A stretch of 64,000 bases of DNA from Polyangium jinanense (lineage in GTDB: Bacteria > Myxococcota > Polyangia > Polyangiales > Polyangiaceae): positions 1 to 64,000 of the forward strand of contig NZ_JAGTJJ010000046.1 in the NCBI RefSeq assembly GCF_028435365.1, written 5' to 3'. The notes beneath the pieces are model-generated. The model saw only the letters and a program-made list of their open reading frames with translations. It had not been told where the DNA came from and searched no databases. The position numbers and the translations under genes were made by a program. This document shows, in pieces, positions 31,100 to 40,866 of this stretch. Position 1 is the stretch's first letter; every line of letters begins with the position of its first letter.

Positions 31100-34000
31100 T
31101 CAAGGCGGAAACACGAATCGCGCGGGCCCCGCGACGCCGGGCGCAGGGTCTTTCTGGTAATGGGCGAGCCGCGCGCGGCGCTCCTCCGTCCAGCCATTCT
31201 GGGGGGACGCGGCCTGAACGAGCGCGGCGAGCGCGATCCGGCGGAGCCTCCAGTCGGATTGCCCCCGCAGCGCCTCCTCCACGCGGCCCGGATGCACGGA
31301 GGTGCGCACCGCGTCGATCGCGGCCTCCAGCGCCTCGCGGTAGAGCCAGTCCTTCTTCGAAAGCGCGATCAGCGCGGAGCTGAGCTCCTTCGCGTCCCAG
31401 AGGCGCGAACCGAGAGAGAGATGATACGGCGTCGTCCAGGGGTTTTCTGCGAGCGCCGCGACGAACTCGGTCGCGACCTGCACGTGCATGTGCGACGCAT
31501 ACGGACCGAGGCGCGACGAGATCACGGGCAGGAACGCGAGGAGGTGCTGACCTCGCGGCAAGAGCTCCTTCAATCGCCACGAGACGGTTTTCACCTCCGA
31601 GGCCGACATCCGCTGCAGGACCGCCGCGAGCGCGTGCGCCGCCTCGTCGTGCGAAGCAGCGCCGAGGTGCGCGAGCAAGCGCTTGAAGAGCGAGCGATTC
31701 GAATCACGCAGCGGCAAGTAGGCCGCGCGCTTCAGCAGATCGATCCGCGCCTCCGGCTCCGCGCGCCCGAGGATCGTCGAAAGCAGCCCGACGACCCGCT
31801 CCTCCGCCGCGGTCGAGAGCCTGCCGAGCGGAATATCCGCGAGCTTTGACGCCACGATCCAGTCAGGGTCGTGCACGGCCTTCTCGAAAACGGCCCAGGT
31901 CTGGTTTTTTTCAAGGTGATCCCACAGCGCCCGGAGAAGCGCAATCCGCACGTCTCGGTGCGTCCCGGGTTTGTCGAGGCGCAGGAGATCCTCGTAGGCG
32001 TCGTCGCCGCCGATTTCGCCGAGCAGCCGGACGACCTCTTTCGCGACGGTGACCTTGGTCGTCGGGACCGCGCGGAGCTCCGCGAGGACCTCGGCGCGCT
32101 CGAGCTCCGAAAAGACCTTCCGGAACGCATAAATCGCCCAGCGCGCCCGATCGTCGCCGAGCGCCTCGATGAGCACCGGCACGCCCTGGCGCGCGTCGAG
32201 CCACGGGAGCCCGCGGATGGCCATTTCGCGTACAGGCTGGCGAGGATCCGAGGCGAACGGCAGGATCGACGTCGCGTCCGCGAACGCGAGGCGCACGAGC
32301 GTGGTGATGGCGAACCGGAGCGTCGGGACGTCGCGCGTCTCGTCCTTCAAGACCGACACGAGCGCATCCGCATACGTGCGCTGCTGGAGCGCCGTCCACC
32401 GCCCGTGACCGACCTCGAATTGAATGATCCAGCTCGTGCGACCCGTGGCGTTGCGGCCCTTCATCGGCTGCGCCGAGAGGAGCGCGGGGCTCAGGAGATC
32501 CTGCCTGCGAAGGCTGACATACCGGGCGACCAAAGGAAGGAGGACAAAACTCTCGTCTTCGCGGAGGAGCTCGGGGACGAGGCGCGTGAAGCGGCGCCTT
32601 TCGTGCGTGTCGAGCAATCCCAGGGCCGCGGCGGCGACGCCCGCGAACGGAAGCTCGCGCGCGAGCCGCTCCAATGCGTCGAGCAGCGGAGTCACGGCGC
32701 CGAGCCGCACACCGAGGCTCTGCGCGAGCGCAATGACGGAGCCCGCGCGCTCCTGCGTGGCCCAGCCCGCGGCAAGCTGGGCGAGGGCAGGGGAGAGGCG
32801 CTCGGCGTCCTTTTTGGTGAGCCCGTCCCCGAGCCCCCATGTGGAGACGGAGCCACGCACGGCCAAGAGCCGCGTGATCCATTGCGCGCCCCAGGCCCCG
32901 TCGACGCGGAACAGGCGCACGACGAGGCGCTCGACGGCGGACGCGGTGGCCGAGGAGAGATCCGCAGCGTCGAGGGCGTCCTGCACGACCGCGCCGACGG
33001 CTTCGAGGTGCTCGGGGCCGAACGTGGCCACGCGAAGCGCGCCCAGCGCTTCGATCATGCTCTTCCGGACCGGATCCTGCTCGAACTTGCGCGCCTTGAT
33101 GTTGGCGATCGCGTCGCCGAGCGCGGGTTTGTCGTGGCGTACGCTCGAAAGGAGAATCGATTGTGCCCGCGCTCGCTCTTCTCCCTCCGGGTGTCCGAGC
33201 CACGGGGCGAGCACCTGCTTCGCCTCGGCGAAGGACAAGAGGCCCGCGTAGACGATGCGCTGTTCGGGCTTCGAGGTCAGCGCCGGGCACCGTTCGAGGT
33301 GGCGCCTCGCCTCGCGCTCTCGCAAATCCCGCGGGAGCCAATCGAGGACGTGCGCGGGAATCGTGCCATCCGTCCCTTGCGCCGCGCGCGACCAGCGATC
33401 GAACGCTCGCTCGCGGACGTTCTCCTCTTCGGCCGATTCCGCCTTGAAATACCGGAACAGGAACGCGCCGAAACCGCCTCGGCCTCCCTGGACGAACGCG
33501 CGGAGGACGGCCTTCTGCTCGTCCGTCGAGAGCCGGAGGAACCAGCGAATGCCCTGTTTGCCGTCGCCGACTGTGCTCCATGCATTTCGGATGAGGTAAT
33601 CGAGCCGCTCGGGGCCGAGATATCTCGCGACCTTGTCGAAGCGGACGACGCCAAACGCGCCCGGCGCGTGCGTGGGCCTTCCGCTCTCGTGGCGCGCCTT
33701 CAGGAGATCGAAGGTCTCGCGCGGGCGGGCGCGGACGAGGTGGCCGAGCGCCCGTGCGAACAGATTCGGCTGCTCGCCGCGGTCGAAGAGCGCCTGCATG
33801 AGCTTCAGCGTGCAATCCGGCGCGCGCTTCGCGAGGCCCGGGAGCTCGTCATAAAGGCGATGACGCTGCCGGGGATGGACGGTGTCGCTGCGCTGCAGAT
33901 CCGCGAGGAACCAGGCCGCGGCGAAGCTCGCATGCCGCGAGCACAGGCGCCACCAGGCAATGGGGCCGCCCCCCTCGACGAGGTGTTTCATGAAGCCGGA

Positions 34001-34465
34001 GACGAATGCCTCGGTGCCGAACGGCAGAAGGTCGATGACGAGCCGCTCTTGGCCCTCTTTCATGCGGGCCGCGAGAAACGTGTCGACGACCGCCGTGCGC
34101 CTTTTTCGCACGAGCGCGGCGATGGTGCGGCAGAGGATCCGCTTCTCGACGATCGTGTCGAGGGCGCGCGCGGCCTGCGTATCGTCGCAGAACACGGCCA
34201 CCATGCGGCTCGCCCGGCGGCGGACGGTGCGCGAGGCGTCGGAGAGTCCCTCGAGAATCCACGTCCCCTCGCGGCTCCTGAACACGGACCAGAGCGCGAG
34301 GACACGCTCGTAAATCTCGGGGCTCCCGTGAAGCTCGGCGAGCGTCCTTCGAGCATCCGCGTCCCCCTGGGCCGCCTTGCGCCCGACGTCGATGACGCGG
34401 CCGATGCGCCCATTGTTGGTGAGAGGCTCGATCTCGGCGAGGAGCGTGGCTTTCGTCATCGACAT
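31100..34465 (-). CDS. Very large HEAT-like helical repeat protein
   Basis: The protein has 1121 residues and no signal peptide or membrane segment. It is almost all alpha-helical, with HEAT/armadillo-like units throughout (e.g. ILPFASDPRQPVREMAIRGL, WLDARQGVPVLIEALGDDRA, LLRLDKPGTHRDVRIALLRA). The N-terminal part holds many basic helices (TVRRRASRMVAVFC). No catalytic motif was seen. Proteins of this size and type are scaffolds or protein-binding platforms. The ATG at 34465 starts MSMTKATLLAEIEPL. It is convergent with the R4/DUF4419 locus. Confidence 0.75.
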   Translation of the reverse strand: MSMTKATLLAEIEPLTNNGRIGRVIDVGRKAAQGDADARRTLAELHGSPEIYERVLALWSVFRSREGTWILEGLSDASRTVRRRASRMVAVFCDDTQAARALDTIVEKRILCRTIAALVRKRRTAVVDTFLAARMKEGQERLVIDLLPFGTEAFVSGFMKHLVEGGGPIAWWRLCSRHASFAAAWFLADLQRSDTVHPRQRHRLYDELPGLAKRAPDCTLKLMQALFDRGEQPNLFARALGHLVRARPRETFDLLKARHESGRPTHAPGAFGVVRFDKVARYLGPERLDYLIRNAWSTVGDGKQGIRWFLRLSTDEQKAVLRAFVQGGRGGFGAFLFRYFKAESAEEENVRERAFDRWSRAAQGTDGTIPAHVLDWLPRDLREREARRHLERCPALTSKPEQRIVYAGLLSFAEAKQVLAPWLGHPEGEERARAQSILLSSVRHDKPALGDAIANIKARKFEQDPVRKSMIEALGALRVATFGPEHLEAVGAVVQDALDAADLSSATASAVERLVVRLFRVDGAWGAQWITRLLAVRGSVSTWGLGDGLTKKDAERLSPALAQLAAGWATQERAGSVIALAQSLGVRLGAVTPLLDALERLARELPFAGVAAAALGLLDTHERRRFTRLVPELLREDESFVLLPLVARYVSLRRQDLLSPALLSAQPMKGRNATGRTSWIIQFEVGHGRWTALQQRTYADALVSVLKDETRDVPTLRFAITTLVRLAFADATSILPFASDPRQPVREMAIRGLPWLDARQGVPVLIEALGDDRARWAIYAFRKVFSELERAEVLAELRAVPTTKVTVAKEVVRLLGEIGGDDAYEDLLRLDKPGTHRDVRIALLRALWDHLEKNQTWAVFEKAVHDPDWIVASKLADIPLGRLSTAAEERVVGLLSTILGRAEPEARIDLLKRAAYLPLRDSNRSLFKRLLAHLGAASHDEAAHALAAVLQRMSASEVKTVSWRLKELLPRGQHLLAFLPVISSRLGPYASHMHVQVATEFVAALAENPWTTPYHLSLGSRLWDAKELSSALIALSKKDWLYREALEAAIDAVRTSVHPGRVEEALRGQSDWRLRRIALAALVQAASPQNGWTEERRARLAHYQKDPAPGVAGPARFVFPP

Positions 34466-34510
34466 CGTGGTGGGGGATGATACGGGTTTTCGACGAGGCG
34501 AAAAGAGTCC

Positions 34511-34951
34511 TCACGCCTCCGTTCGAGACATGCTGCCCTGCAAGCCGGCCCCGCGGGCGCGGAAGGCCGCGACGAGCCCGGCGACGAGCCACGCGGCGAG
34601 CGCCACGAGCTCCTGCCACGTGAACGAGCCGGGGACGAAGGGCAAGAGCTTCATGAGCACCAGGGCCGCCGAGACCAGCATGCCCGCGAGGGCGAGGAGC
34701 CGTTGCGACGCCGCCGGCTGCAAACGAAAATAAGCCGCGCACGCGCTCATCCAGCCCACCGCCGACGCCAGCGATCCGACTTCCGTCACGGGCACGAGAA
34801 TGGCCTCGCCGAGCAGCGCACCCGCCGCCGTCCAGAGCCCCACGGCGAGCACCGCCACGGACGGCGTGAGGTTTGTCGGATGAACCTCGGCGAAGCGCGG
34901 CTGCGCGCGAGCTGTCCCATGGATCATCCCCCCTTCGTCGAGGGGGAGCAT
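34511..34951 (-). CDS. Small four-helix membrane protein
   Basis: The protein has 146 residues from the ATG at 34951, which has GGAGAA about 10 nt upstream; an ATG at 34927 is also possible. Four hydrophobic segments are visible (VAVLAVGLWTAAGALLGEAI, VGSLASAVGWMSACAAYF, LLALAGMLVSAALVLMKLLP, ELVALAAWLVAGLVAAF). No family was recognised. It precedes the HEAT-like gene on the same strand by 45 bp, so the two may be an operon. It is divergent from the GT-C-like gene. Confidence 0.65.
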   Translation of the reverse strand: MLPLDEGGMIHGTARAQPRFAEVHPTNLTPSVAVLAVGLWTAAGALLGEAILVPVTEVGSLASAVGWMSACAAYFRLQPAASQRLLALAGMLVSAALVLMKLLPFVPGSFTWQELVALAAWLVAGLVAAFRARGAGLQGSMSRTEA

Positions 34952-35037
34952 CGAATCCGGGTTCTCCCGCGCCGTCAAGGCAGCCGTGCCGCGGCACCTC
35001 TGGTCCGCGCGCATCCGATCCCCTATACACGGTGGCC

Positions 35038-36819
35038 ATGCTGGCCCGCGTCAAGGGATGGCTCACAGGCAGGCGTGCTCCGCTGCTCGTCGCGCTCCTC
35101 GCGATCGTCCTGCTCCTGCCCACGCTCGGGGCCGGGGCGATCATGGACGATCACGCGCACCGGATGGCGTATCATTCGACGTTCACGCGGCCCGGCGGGC
35201 CTCGCGGCGACTGGGATCTCTTCCGCTTCCTCGACGACGATCCCGCCGCGCTCCGTTACCTCCGGGATAACGGCCTGTGGCCCTGGTGGACCGTCGACGG
35301 CTCGAAGCTCGCGTTCCTCCGCCCCCTCGCGTCGCTGTGGCACGCGCTCGATTACCGCGTCTGGCCGAACGCGCACTGGTTCATGCACGCCGAAAGCGTC
35401 CTCGTATTCGCGGCGACGGCGTTTTTCGCAGCGCACCTCTATCGAAGGCTGCTCGGCGCCACGGTCGCCGCGGGGCTCGCCGCGTTGATCTTCGCGGTCG
35501 ACGACGCCCATTCGATGGTCATCACCTGGATCGCCAACAGGCACGCGATCCTCTCGACGCTGTTCGGCGTGATCGCGCTCGTCGCGCATGATCGTGCCCG
35601 CAGGGACGGCTGGAAGCCGGGCGTCTTCCTCGCGCCGCTCGCGCTGCTCGGGGCCATGTTCTCCGGGGAGAGCGGAATCGGCGCGCTCGCGTATCTCTTT
35701 GCCTACGCCATCTTCCTCGATCGCGCGCCCCTGCGAGCCCGCGTGGCCGCGCTCCTCCCGCACGCCGGGGCTGCGCTGGTCTGGTTCGTCGCATACAAGC
35801 TCGGCGGTTATGGCGCGGCCGGCGGCGCATTTTACATCGATCCGCTGCGACAAACGGGGGAGTTCATCCGCGCGGTGGGTGCGCGTCTGCCGGTGCTCCT
35901 CGCCGGGCAGATGGCCGCGCCGCCCGCCGACGTGTGGATGCTCTGGCCGCCGAACGAGACCCGGAGCCTCGTGTCGATTTGCCTGCTCGTTTTGCTCGTC
36001 GTGGGCGGCGGGATCTTCGCGGTGCTGCGCCGCGATCGCAATGCCGCGTTTTTCGCGCTGGGGATGGTGCTCTCTCTGCTGCCGACCTGCGCGGTTTGGC
36101 CGGGCGACCGGCTCTTGCTCTTCGCGGGGATCGGGGGATCGGGGCTCGTCGCATCGATGCTCACGGCCTCGCGGGAGCACCTCGGGCGGGCCGCGCGCGT
36201 GTACGCGGGCGCGGTGGCCGCGGTCCTCGTGCTCTTCCACCTCGTGCTCGCGCCCTTGCTGCTGCCGCTGCGGGCGTGGTCGACGGGATCGATGCTGCAC
36301 GGATTCACCGAGCGGGCGATCGCGAGCATGCCCAGGATGGACGGGGCCGAGGGACGGACGCTCGTGGTGGTGAGCGCGCCCGACAGCGTGCTCGTGAATA
36401 CGGTCATGGCGGCTTGGATCAACGAGAATGCGCCGTTGCCCTCGGAGCTCCGCGTGCTCTCGACGTCCGTCGGCGGGACGCTGAAGGTCGGCCGTGTGGA
36501 CGATCGCACGCTGTCGGTGACGCTCTCGGACGGGTTTTTCCGTGATCCGACGGCGACCGTGTTCCGGGATACGGAAAAGGCCCCTCTGCGCGTGGGAGAC
36601 CGCGTCCCGGTCGGGGCCATGGCGGCGGAGATCGTGTCCGTGACCGAGGATGGCAAGTTGCCTTCGCGAATCGATTTCCATTTCGATCGGTCGCTGGACG
36701 ATCCGTCGATGGTGTGGGCTGTCTGGGAGAAAACCCGATTCGTGCCGTTCGTGGTGCCGAAGGTAGGGGAGACGAACGAGCTTTTGGTCGTGTCGTATCA
36801 GACGGCGATTGGCGGGTGA
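35038..36819 (+). CDS. GT-C-like polytopic membrane protein
   Basis: The protein has 593 residues. About ten transmembrane segments occupy residues 15-460. After the first segment comes a short outside loop with MDDHAHRM and PGGPRGDWDLFRFLDDD; acidic residues here are typical of GT-C glycosyltransferases that use lipid-linked sugars. A soluble C-terminal domain (about 470-593) has a beta-rich look. No precise family was recognised, so glycosyltransfer is inference. A TATACA box lies just before the ATG. Its stop is 1 bp from that of the convergent DUF2804 gene. Confidence 0.65.
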   Translation: MLARVKGWLTGRRAPLLVALLAIVLLLPTLGAGAIMDDHAHRMAYHSTFTRPGGPRGDWDLFRFLDDDPAALRYLRDNGLWPWWTVDGSKLAFLRPLASLWHALDYRVWPNAHWFMHAESVLVFAATAFFAAHLYRRLLGATVAAGLAALIFAVDDAHSMVITWIANRHAILSTLFGVIALVAHDRARRDGWKPGVFLAPLALLGAMFSGESGIGALAYLFAYAIFLDRAPLRARVAALLPHAGAALVWFVAYKLGGYGAAGGAFYIDPLRQTGEFIRAVGARLPVLLAGQMAAPPADVWMLWPPNETRSLVSICLLVLLVVGGGIFAVLRRDRNAAFFALGMVLSLLPTCAVWPGDRLLLFAGIGGSGLVASMLTASREHLGRAARVYAGAVAAVLVLFHLVLAPLLLPLRAWSTGSMLHGFTERAIASMPRMDGAEGRTLVVVSAPDSVLVNTVMAAWINENAPLPSELRVLSTSVGGTLKVGRVDDRTLSVTLSDGFFRDPTATVFRDTEKAPLRVGDRVPVGAMAAEIVSVTEDGKLPSRIDFHFDRSLDDPSMVWAVWEKTRFVPFVVPKVGETNELLVVSYQTAIGG

Positions 36820-36820
36820 C

Positions 36821-37843
36821 CTACCAGCGAGCGCGCATCTCCTCGGCCCAGCCGAAGAGGCCGTCCACGATCACGCGCTCGCCCCCGTCGCCCTGCACCT
36901 CGCCGGAGAAACGACCGAAGCACAGATGGAGATCCGCGCCGGCCACGACGAGCGGCACCTTCGTCCGTTTTTCGTGCGCCGGATGGAAGTCGAGCCGCAC
37001 CCGATCGGAGGTTTCCGTCATGATCCGCCACGGTCTGCGAAAATCGCGGCGGTCATAGTCGAACCGGACGTCTTCGCCGACCTTGTGGAGCCGGCCGTCG
37101 ATACAGATTCCATTTTCGGTCGCCCCCGTCCCATCGGTCCACTTGCCGCCGAATTGCAAGCCGACGACCTTCCCATCGACGACCCCCGACGCCGACGCCC
37201 AGTTCCAGACGGTATGCGTGGGCCAGACGCCGCGACCGAAATCGAGGCAGCCGAAGGCCTGCTTTTCTGGGCCGATCACCTGCTCGACGCCGTCCACGCG
37301 GACGATCCCGGTCGCGGGGAGCGTGTTTTGCTTCGAGGTGAACTGGAACAACCTCTCACTCCACGGCACCACGACATTGAGCGTCTCGTGCCCGGGCGGC
37401 CGAGCCACGAGCACGTCGGCCTCCACCAAGCGCCCGCGGCTCTGGAACCTGGTGACGAGGCGCGTGCCTCGGCTCTCCTCCCTGAATTCCAGTCGGAGCC
37501 CGAGCCCTTCGAACACGATATCGGCGCCGCCGACCGTGTCAGGCTGCGAGAACCCGAGCGCGAGTGGGACGGGGACGACCTTTTCGAGCTCGCGGCCGGT
37601 CTCCAGATCGAGGAGAAGCGCGCTCGCCATGCCGAGGTAGTCGAAGTCCGCGTACGTCAGCGACAGGACGCCGCCCTCCCAGGTGACGCCCCAGTAATCC
37701 CAGCGCTTCCTTCGCCCCCAGGGGCCGCGCAGGTTGCATCGATGCAGGGGCCTTCGCGACCAACCCTTCGCCTCGGGGTTCAGCCGACCCTCCGGCGTGC
37801 AGAGGGCCACGTAGCGGTCGAGCTCGTGAGAATTTCCGCTCAT
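36821..37843 (-). CDS. DUF2804 family protein
   Basis: The protein has 340 residues from the ATG at 37843, which has GGAGG 8 nt upstream; an ATG at 37870 has no ribosome site. The motifs DYWGVTWEGGVLSLTYADFD, FQFTSKQNTLPATG and LQFGGKWTDGTGATENGI match the DUF2804 beta-rich family. Members are soluble, of unknown biochemistry, and occasionally linked to lipid or hydroxysteroid metabolism. It shares a 104-bp divergent upstream region with the Hsp70-like gene. Confidence 0.8.
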   Translation of the reverse strand: MSGNSHELDRYVALCTPEGRLNPEAKGWSRRPLHRCNLRGPWGRRKRWDYWGVTWEGGVLSLTYADFDYLGMASALLLDLETGRELEKVVPVPLALGFSQPDTVGGADIVFEGLGLRLEFREESRGTRLVTRFQSRGRLVEADVLVARPPGHETLNVVVPWSERLFQFTSKQNTLPATGIVRVDGVEQVIGPEKQAFGCLDFGRGVWPTHTVWNWASASGVVDGKVVGLQFGGKWTDGTGATENGICIDGRLHKVGEDVRFDYDRRDFRRPWRIMTETSDRVRLDFHPAHEKRTKVPLVVAGADLHLCFGRFSGEVQGDGGERVIVDGLFGWAEEMRARW

Positions 37844-37947
37844 CCGGAGAGCCTCCACGGATTTTCTCATGAATTTTCTAGCTTGTAAAGTGGCTCGTGG
37901 GGGGCCATATCCCGGGGCGCGTCAGGCATCCCCCGGAGGGTCAACCC

Positions 37948-39237
37948 ATGTCGTCACGATTCAAGCCCGAGGTCTATGCCATCGATTTCGGCACCACCAA
38001 TTCGCTGCTGGCGGCGGCGAACGCCACGTCCACGTGCCCCCCGATCCCCCTCGACGACGCTGCGTCCGATCCGACCATCCTGCGCAGCCTGCTCTTTTTC
38101 GGCAAGAACGAGTTCTCGTGCGGCGCGGTGGCCATCCGCGACTTCGTCGCGAGCGGCATGCAAGGGCGGCTCATCCGCTCGATCAAGAAATTTCTCCCCG
38201 ATCGCGGTTTCTCCGGCACGCAGATCAACCAGCGCGTCGTCACCATCGAGGATCTGATCAGCCGCTTCTTGCGGCTGATGCGTGACCGCGCGAACCGCCA
38301 TTTCGACGCCGACGTCACGCGCGTCGTGCTGGGGAGGCCGGCCATGTTCTCGCTCGATCCCGAGGAGGACCGGCTCGCCCAGAATCGGCTCGAACGCGCG
38401 GCGCAGAGCGCGGGTTTCTCCGAGGTCGCCTTTTGCCCCGAGCCCGTCGCAGCCGCCCACGATTTCGAGCTCGAGCTCGATCGGCCCATGACCGTCCTCG
38501 TGGCCGATTTCGGCGGCGGGACCTCGGATTACACGGTCGTGCGGATGCGGCCGGAGGGTTTTGCGGCCTCGGACGTGCTCTCGCTCGGAGGCGTGTCCGT
38601 GGCCGGCGACGCGCTCGACGGGAGCTTGATGCGCCACAAGATCGCGCGCCATTTCGGCGCGGAGGTCACCTACCAGGTCCCGCTCGGCAAGAACCTGCTC
38701 ACGATGCCGCGGGGGATCATGGAAAAGCTCTGCTCGCCGGCAGACATGGCCGTGCTGCAGCACCGGGACATGCTCGCGTTCCTGCGCGACGTGCAAGCGT
38801 GGTCGCTCGGGGACGACGACCAGCGGCGAATGGATCAACTCCTCTGCCTGGTCGAGGATTCACTCGCGTTCCAAGTGTTCGAGGCCATCGAACACAGCAA
38901 GTGCGCGCTCTCGGAGGTGACGAGAACGCAGTTCGCCTACGAATACCCGACGATGAGCATCCACGAATGGATCACCCGCGACGAGTTCGAGGCCGGCGCC
39001 GAGCGATCGATTGACGCGATCTTGCGGGCGCTCGATCGAACGCTCGAAGAGGCTGGGCTCGGCTTCGGGTCGATCGACGTGGTTTGTTGCACCGGAGGAA
39101 CGGCGCGGGTCCCGCGGCTCGCGCGCGCGCTCGAAGAGCGATTCGGGCAAGGGAAGCTCCGCAAGCTGCGGAGCTTCCATTCGGTCGTGCAGGGGCTCGC
39201 GGAGCGGGCGCGGAAGATCGCGCGCGGCCTCGATTGA
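37948..39237 (+). CDS. Hsp70-family (YegD-like) protein, ATPase domain only
   Basis: The protein has 429 residues, about 200 fewer than DnaK; the substrate-binding domain is absent. Phosphate-1 motif YAIDFGTTNSLLAAAN is at the start, phosphate-2 VLVADFGGGTSDYTVV in the middle (about 181-196), and the adenosine motif CCTGGTARVPRLARALEERF near 375. The size and motifs fit the YegD group, whose role is unclear. The ATG at 37948 has GGAGGG upstream; an earlier start 17 codons upstream was rejected. Confidence 0.85.
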   Translation: MSSRFKPEVYAIDFGTTNSLLAAANATSTCPPIPLDDAASDPTILRSLLFFGKNEFSCGAVAIRDFVASGMQGRLIRSIKKFLPDRGFSGTQINQRVVTIEDLISRFLRLMRDRANRHFDADVTRVVLGRPAMFSLDPEEDRLAQNRLERAAQSAGFSEVAFCPEPVAAAHDFELELDRPMTVLVADFGGGTSDYTVVRMRPEGFAASDVLSLGGVSVAGDALDGSLMRHKIARHFGAEVTYQVPLGKNLLTMPRGIMEKLCSPADMAVLQHRDMLAFLRDVQAWSLGDDDQRRMDQLLCLVEDSLAFQVFEAIEHSKCALSEVTRTQFAYEYPTMSIHEWITRDEFEAGAERSIDAILRALDRTLEEAGLGFGSIDVVCCTGGTARVPRLARALEERFGQGKLRKLRSFHSVVQGLAERARKIARGLD

Positions 39238-39241
39238 AGCC

Positions 39242-40270
39242 TCAGCCGAGGAGGGGGTGCAGCGGGACGAACCCGAGGTAGGCCTTGGCCGCCAAGGGCT
39301 CGTCCGGCGCGAGGACGAGCTTGATCCCGATCGTGGTCGATACGGGGCTCGGGGCGCGATGCTCGGGCAGGGCGAGCCGCGCGTAGGGCGGGAACCGGAG
39401 GAGGGCGTCGCGTTTGTCCGGCGTACACACTTCCCGGGTGACGAGCTCGTCGAGGATCGGGCTCCAGCGAGGATCGCCGGGGGGATGATGCAGTTCGATG
39501 CCGAGCGTCGGTAGGACACGGCCTCCGATGTCCAGGTGAAAGCCGATCCGCATGTTCGCGGGGACCATGGTGGCGAGGAGGGGTTCGAGCCGCGAGCGCG
39601 GTCCGGGCCATTCGATTCGATCCAGATAAGCCGGGAGCTCGTCCCGGGGGATTGTGGCGACGAGGCGGAGCGCGTCGATGCCGCGCGACGCGAGCGGCGC
39701 GACGTGGAGAACGCGGCCTCGGCGGGGCAATCGTTCGACGAGATGCGCCACGGTGTCGAACGTCGCGCACGGGAGCGGGCGCCCGAGCAGGAGCGAGGTC
39801 GCGCGGTCGAGGATGTCGAGACAAACAGCGCGCCCTCGTTCGTCCTGCTCCTCCGGCGGCTCTCCGTCACAGATGTGCCGCTCGATGCAGGGGAACGGGA
39901 GCGGTTGGGGTGCGGCGACGGAGTCCCCGTTCACGTCGAATTCGAGCCACAACGCAGGGACCTCGGTGTGGAGCCGCGACGCGGGATCGTCCCATTCTAC
40001 GCAAAAATCGAGCACACCGCGCCACGCCCGCGCATCGAGCGCGGGAGCGCAACGCAGGAGGGCCCGAGGTCCGCCCGAACGCGCGAGCAGATACATCAGA
40101 AAATCGACCCGCGGGTTTTCCTCGAGACGGCATTCGAGGGCGATGCCGGACGCGGCCCTCGGCAGCCCTCGCGTGACGGCCTGGAGCGCGCTCCGGGCGG
40201 CGTCCACGAGCAGGGCCTCCGGGAGGAGCGTCGCGACGAGGTCGAGCATCACGTCGGGCGCGACGATCAC
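39242..40270 (-). CDS. Unknown protein coupled to LigA-like gene
   Basis: The protein has 342 residues from GTG 40270, which overlaps the preceding stop (GTGA) and has GGAAGGGGGG 6 nt before it. It is mixed alpha/beta with VPALWLEFDVNG, FPCIERHICDGEP, ATSLLLGRPLPCATFD and GIELHHPPGD. I do not recognise the family. The WLEFD pattern and Asp/Glu-rich middle suggest an enzyme or a partner-binding module. It is the last gene of a four-gene minus-strand operon led by an STK-AAA protein. Confidence 0.65.
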   Translation of the reverse strand: MIVAPDVMLDLVATLLPEALLVDAARSALQAVTRGLPRAASGIALECRLEENPRVDFLMYLLARSGGPRALLRCAPALDARAWRGVLDFCVEWDDPASRLHTEVPALWLEFDVNGDSVAAPQPLPFPCIERHICDGEPPEEQDERGRAVCLDILDRATSLLLGRPLPCATFDTVAHLVERLPRRGRVLHVAPLASRGIDALRLVATIPRDELPAYLDRIEWPGPRSRLEPLLATMVPANMRIGFHLDIGGRVLPTLGIELHHPPGDPRWSPILDELVTREVCTPDKRDALLRFPPYARLALPEHRAPSPVSTTIGIKLVLAPDEPLAAKAYLGFVPLHPLLG

Positions 40271-40830
40271 CGCTTGCCCCCCTTCCACACACCGCCGATC
40301 TCGAAGCCGAGCTGGAGGTTCTCCAGGGGCAGCGGCGGGGCGCTCGCGCCCTCGTCTTCTCGCCGGGGATTCGCGAAGACCCAGTACACGCCCTGGTGCG
40401 CGTCCGGAGGGAGGGCGAAGCGCAGGGTGACCTTTTCTCCGCCAGGCGTGGTCTCCACTTGCCCGATTTCCCCTCGAATGTGCGTATCCCCATGACGCAG
40501 CTCACATTGGGTGAACGCGCCCTCGAGCCTGGTCGCGAACACGGTGAGGAGCAGCTCGCCGTCCCGGGCCTCCCAGAAAAAGCCGGTCACCGTTTGTCGG
40601 CCGTAGACCCAGGGCAATGGTGTCGGCCCGACAAACGCCGCGGACGGTCTCGTTCGACTTATCTCGGCCGATAATGCTGCGACGATGCGACGCCGATCGC
40701 TCGACAGCAGGATCTCCTTCTCCTCCGCGGACAGGTCCCCCCGCCGGGATACGACCGCGACCGGATCCCGCCGGTAAGCCTCCTGGATGTCCGGATCCTG
40801 CGCCAGGCTCATGATGAACGCGAGCAGCAT
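40267..40830 (-). CDS. LigA-like N-terminal domain protein
   Basis: The protein has 187 residues. The first ~55 (AFIMSLAQDPDIQEAYRRDP, then VSRRGDLSAEEKEILLSSD) match the small helical LigA-like domain of extradiol dioxygenases. This domain is also used as a leader or carrier in several RiPP-type and myxobacterial proteins. The rest (about 65-187) is beta-rich (VTGFFWEARDGELLLTVFAT). No catalytic LigB part is present, so dioxygenase activity is unlikely. RBS GGAGG lies 5 nt upstream. Translation of the next gene is coupled. Confidence 0.65.
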   Translation of the reverse strand: MLLAFIMSLAQDPDIQEAYRRDPVAVVSRRGDLSAEEKEILLSSDRRRIVAALSAEISRTRPSAAFVGPTPLPWVYGRQTVTGFFWEARDGELLLTVFATRLEGAFTQCELRHGDTHIRGEIGQVETTPGGEKVTLRFALPPDAHQGVYWVFANPRREDEGASAPPLPLENLQLGFEIGGVWKGGKR

Positions 40831-40866
40831 GTGTGCCTCCCCTTGTGCCGTCGAAGAAGCGAACCG

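Noticed and set aside
31871..34480. 869-codon plus-strand open frame opposite the HEAT-like gene
   Set aside because: The minus-strand protein has clear helical repeats and normal composition. The plus reading is Arg/Glu-rich and featureless, a GC shadow.
40267..40830. LigA-like protein as an extradiol dioxygenase
   Set aside because: Only the small non-catalytic LigA-like part is present. No LigB metal ligands or gene are adjacent.
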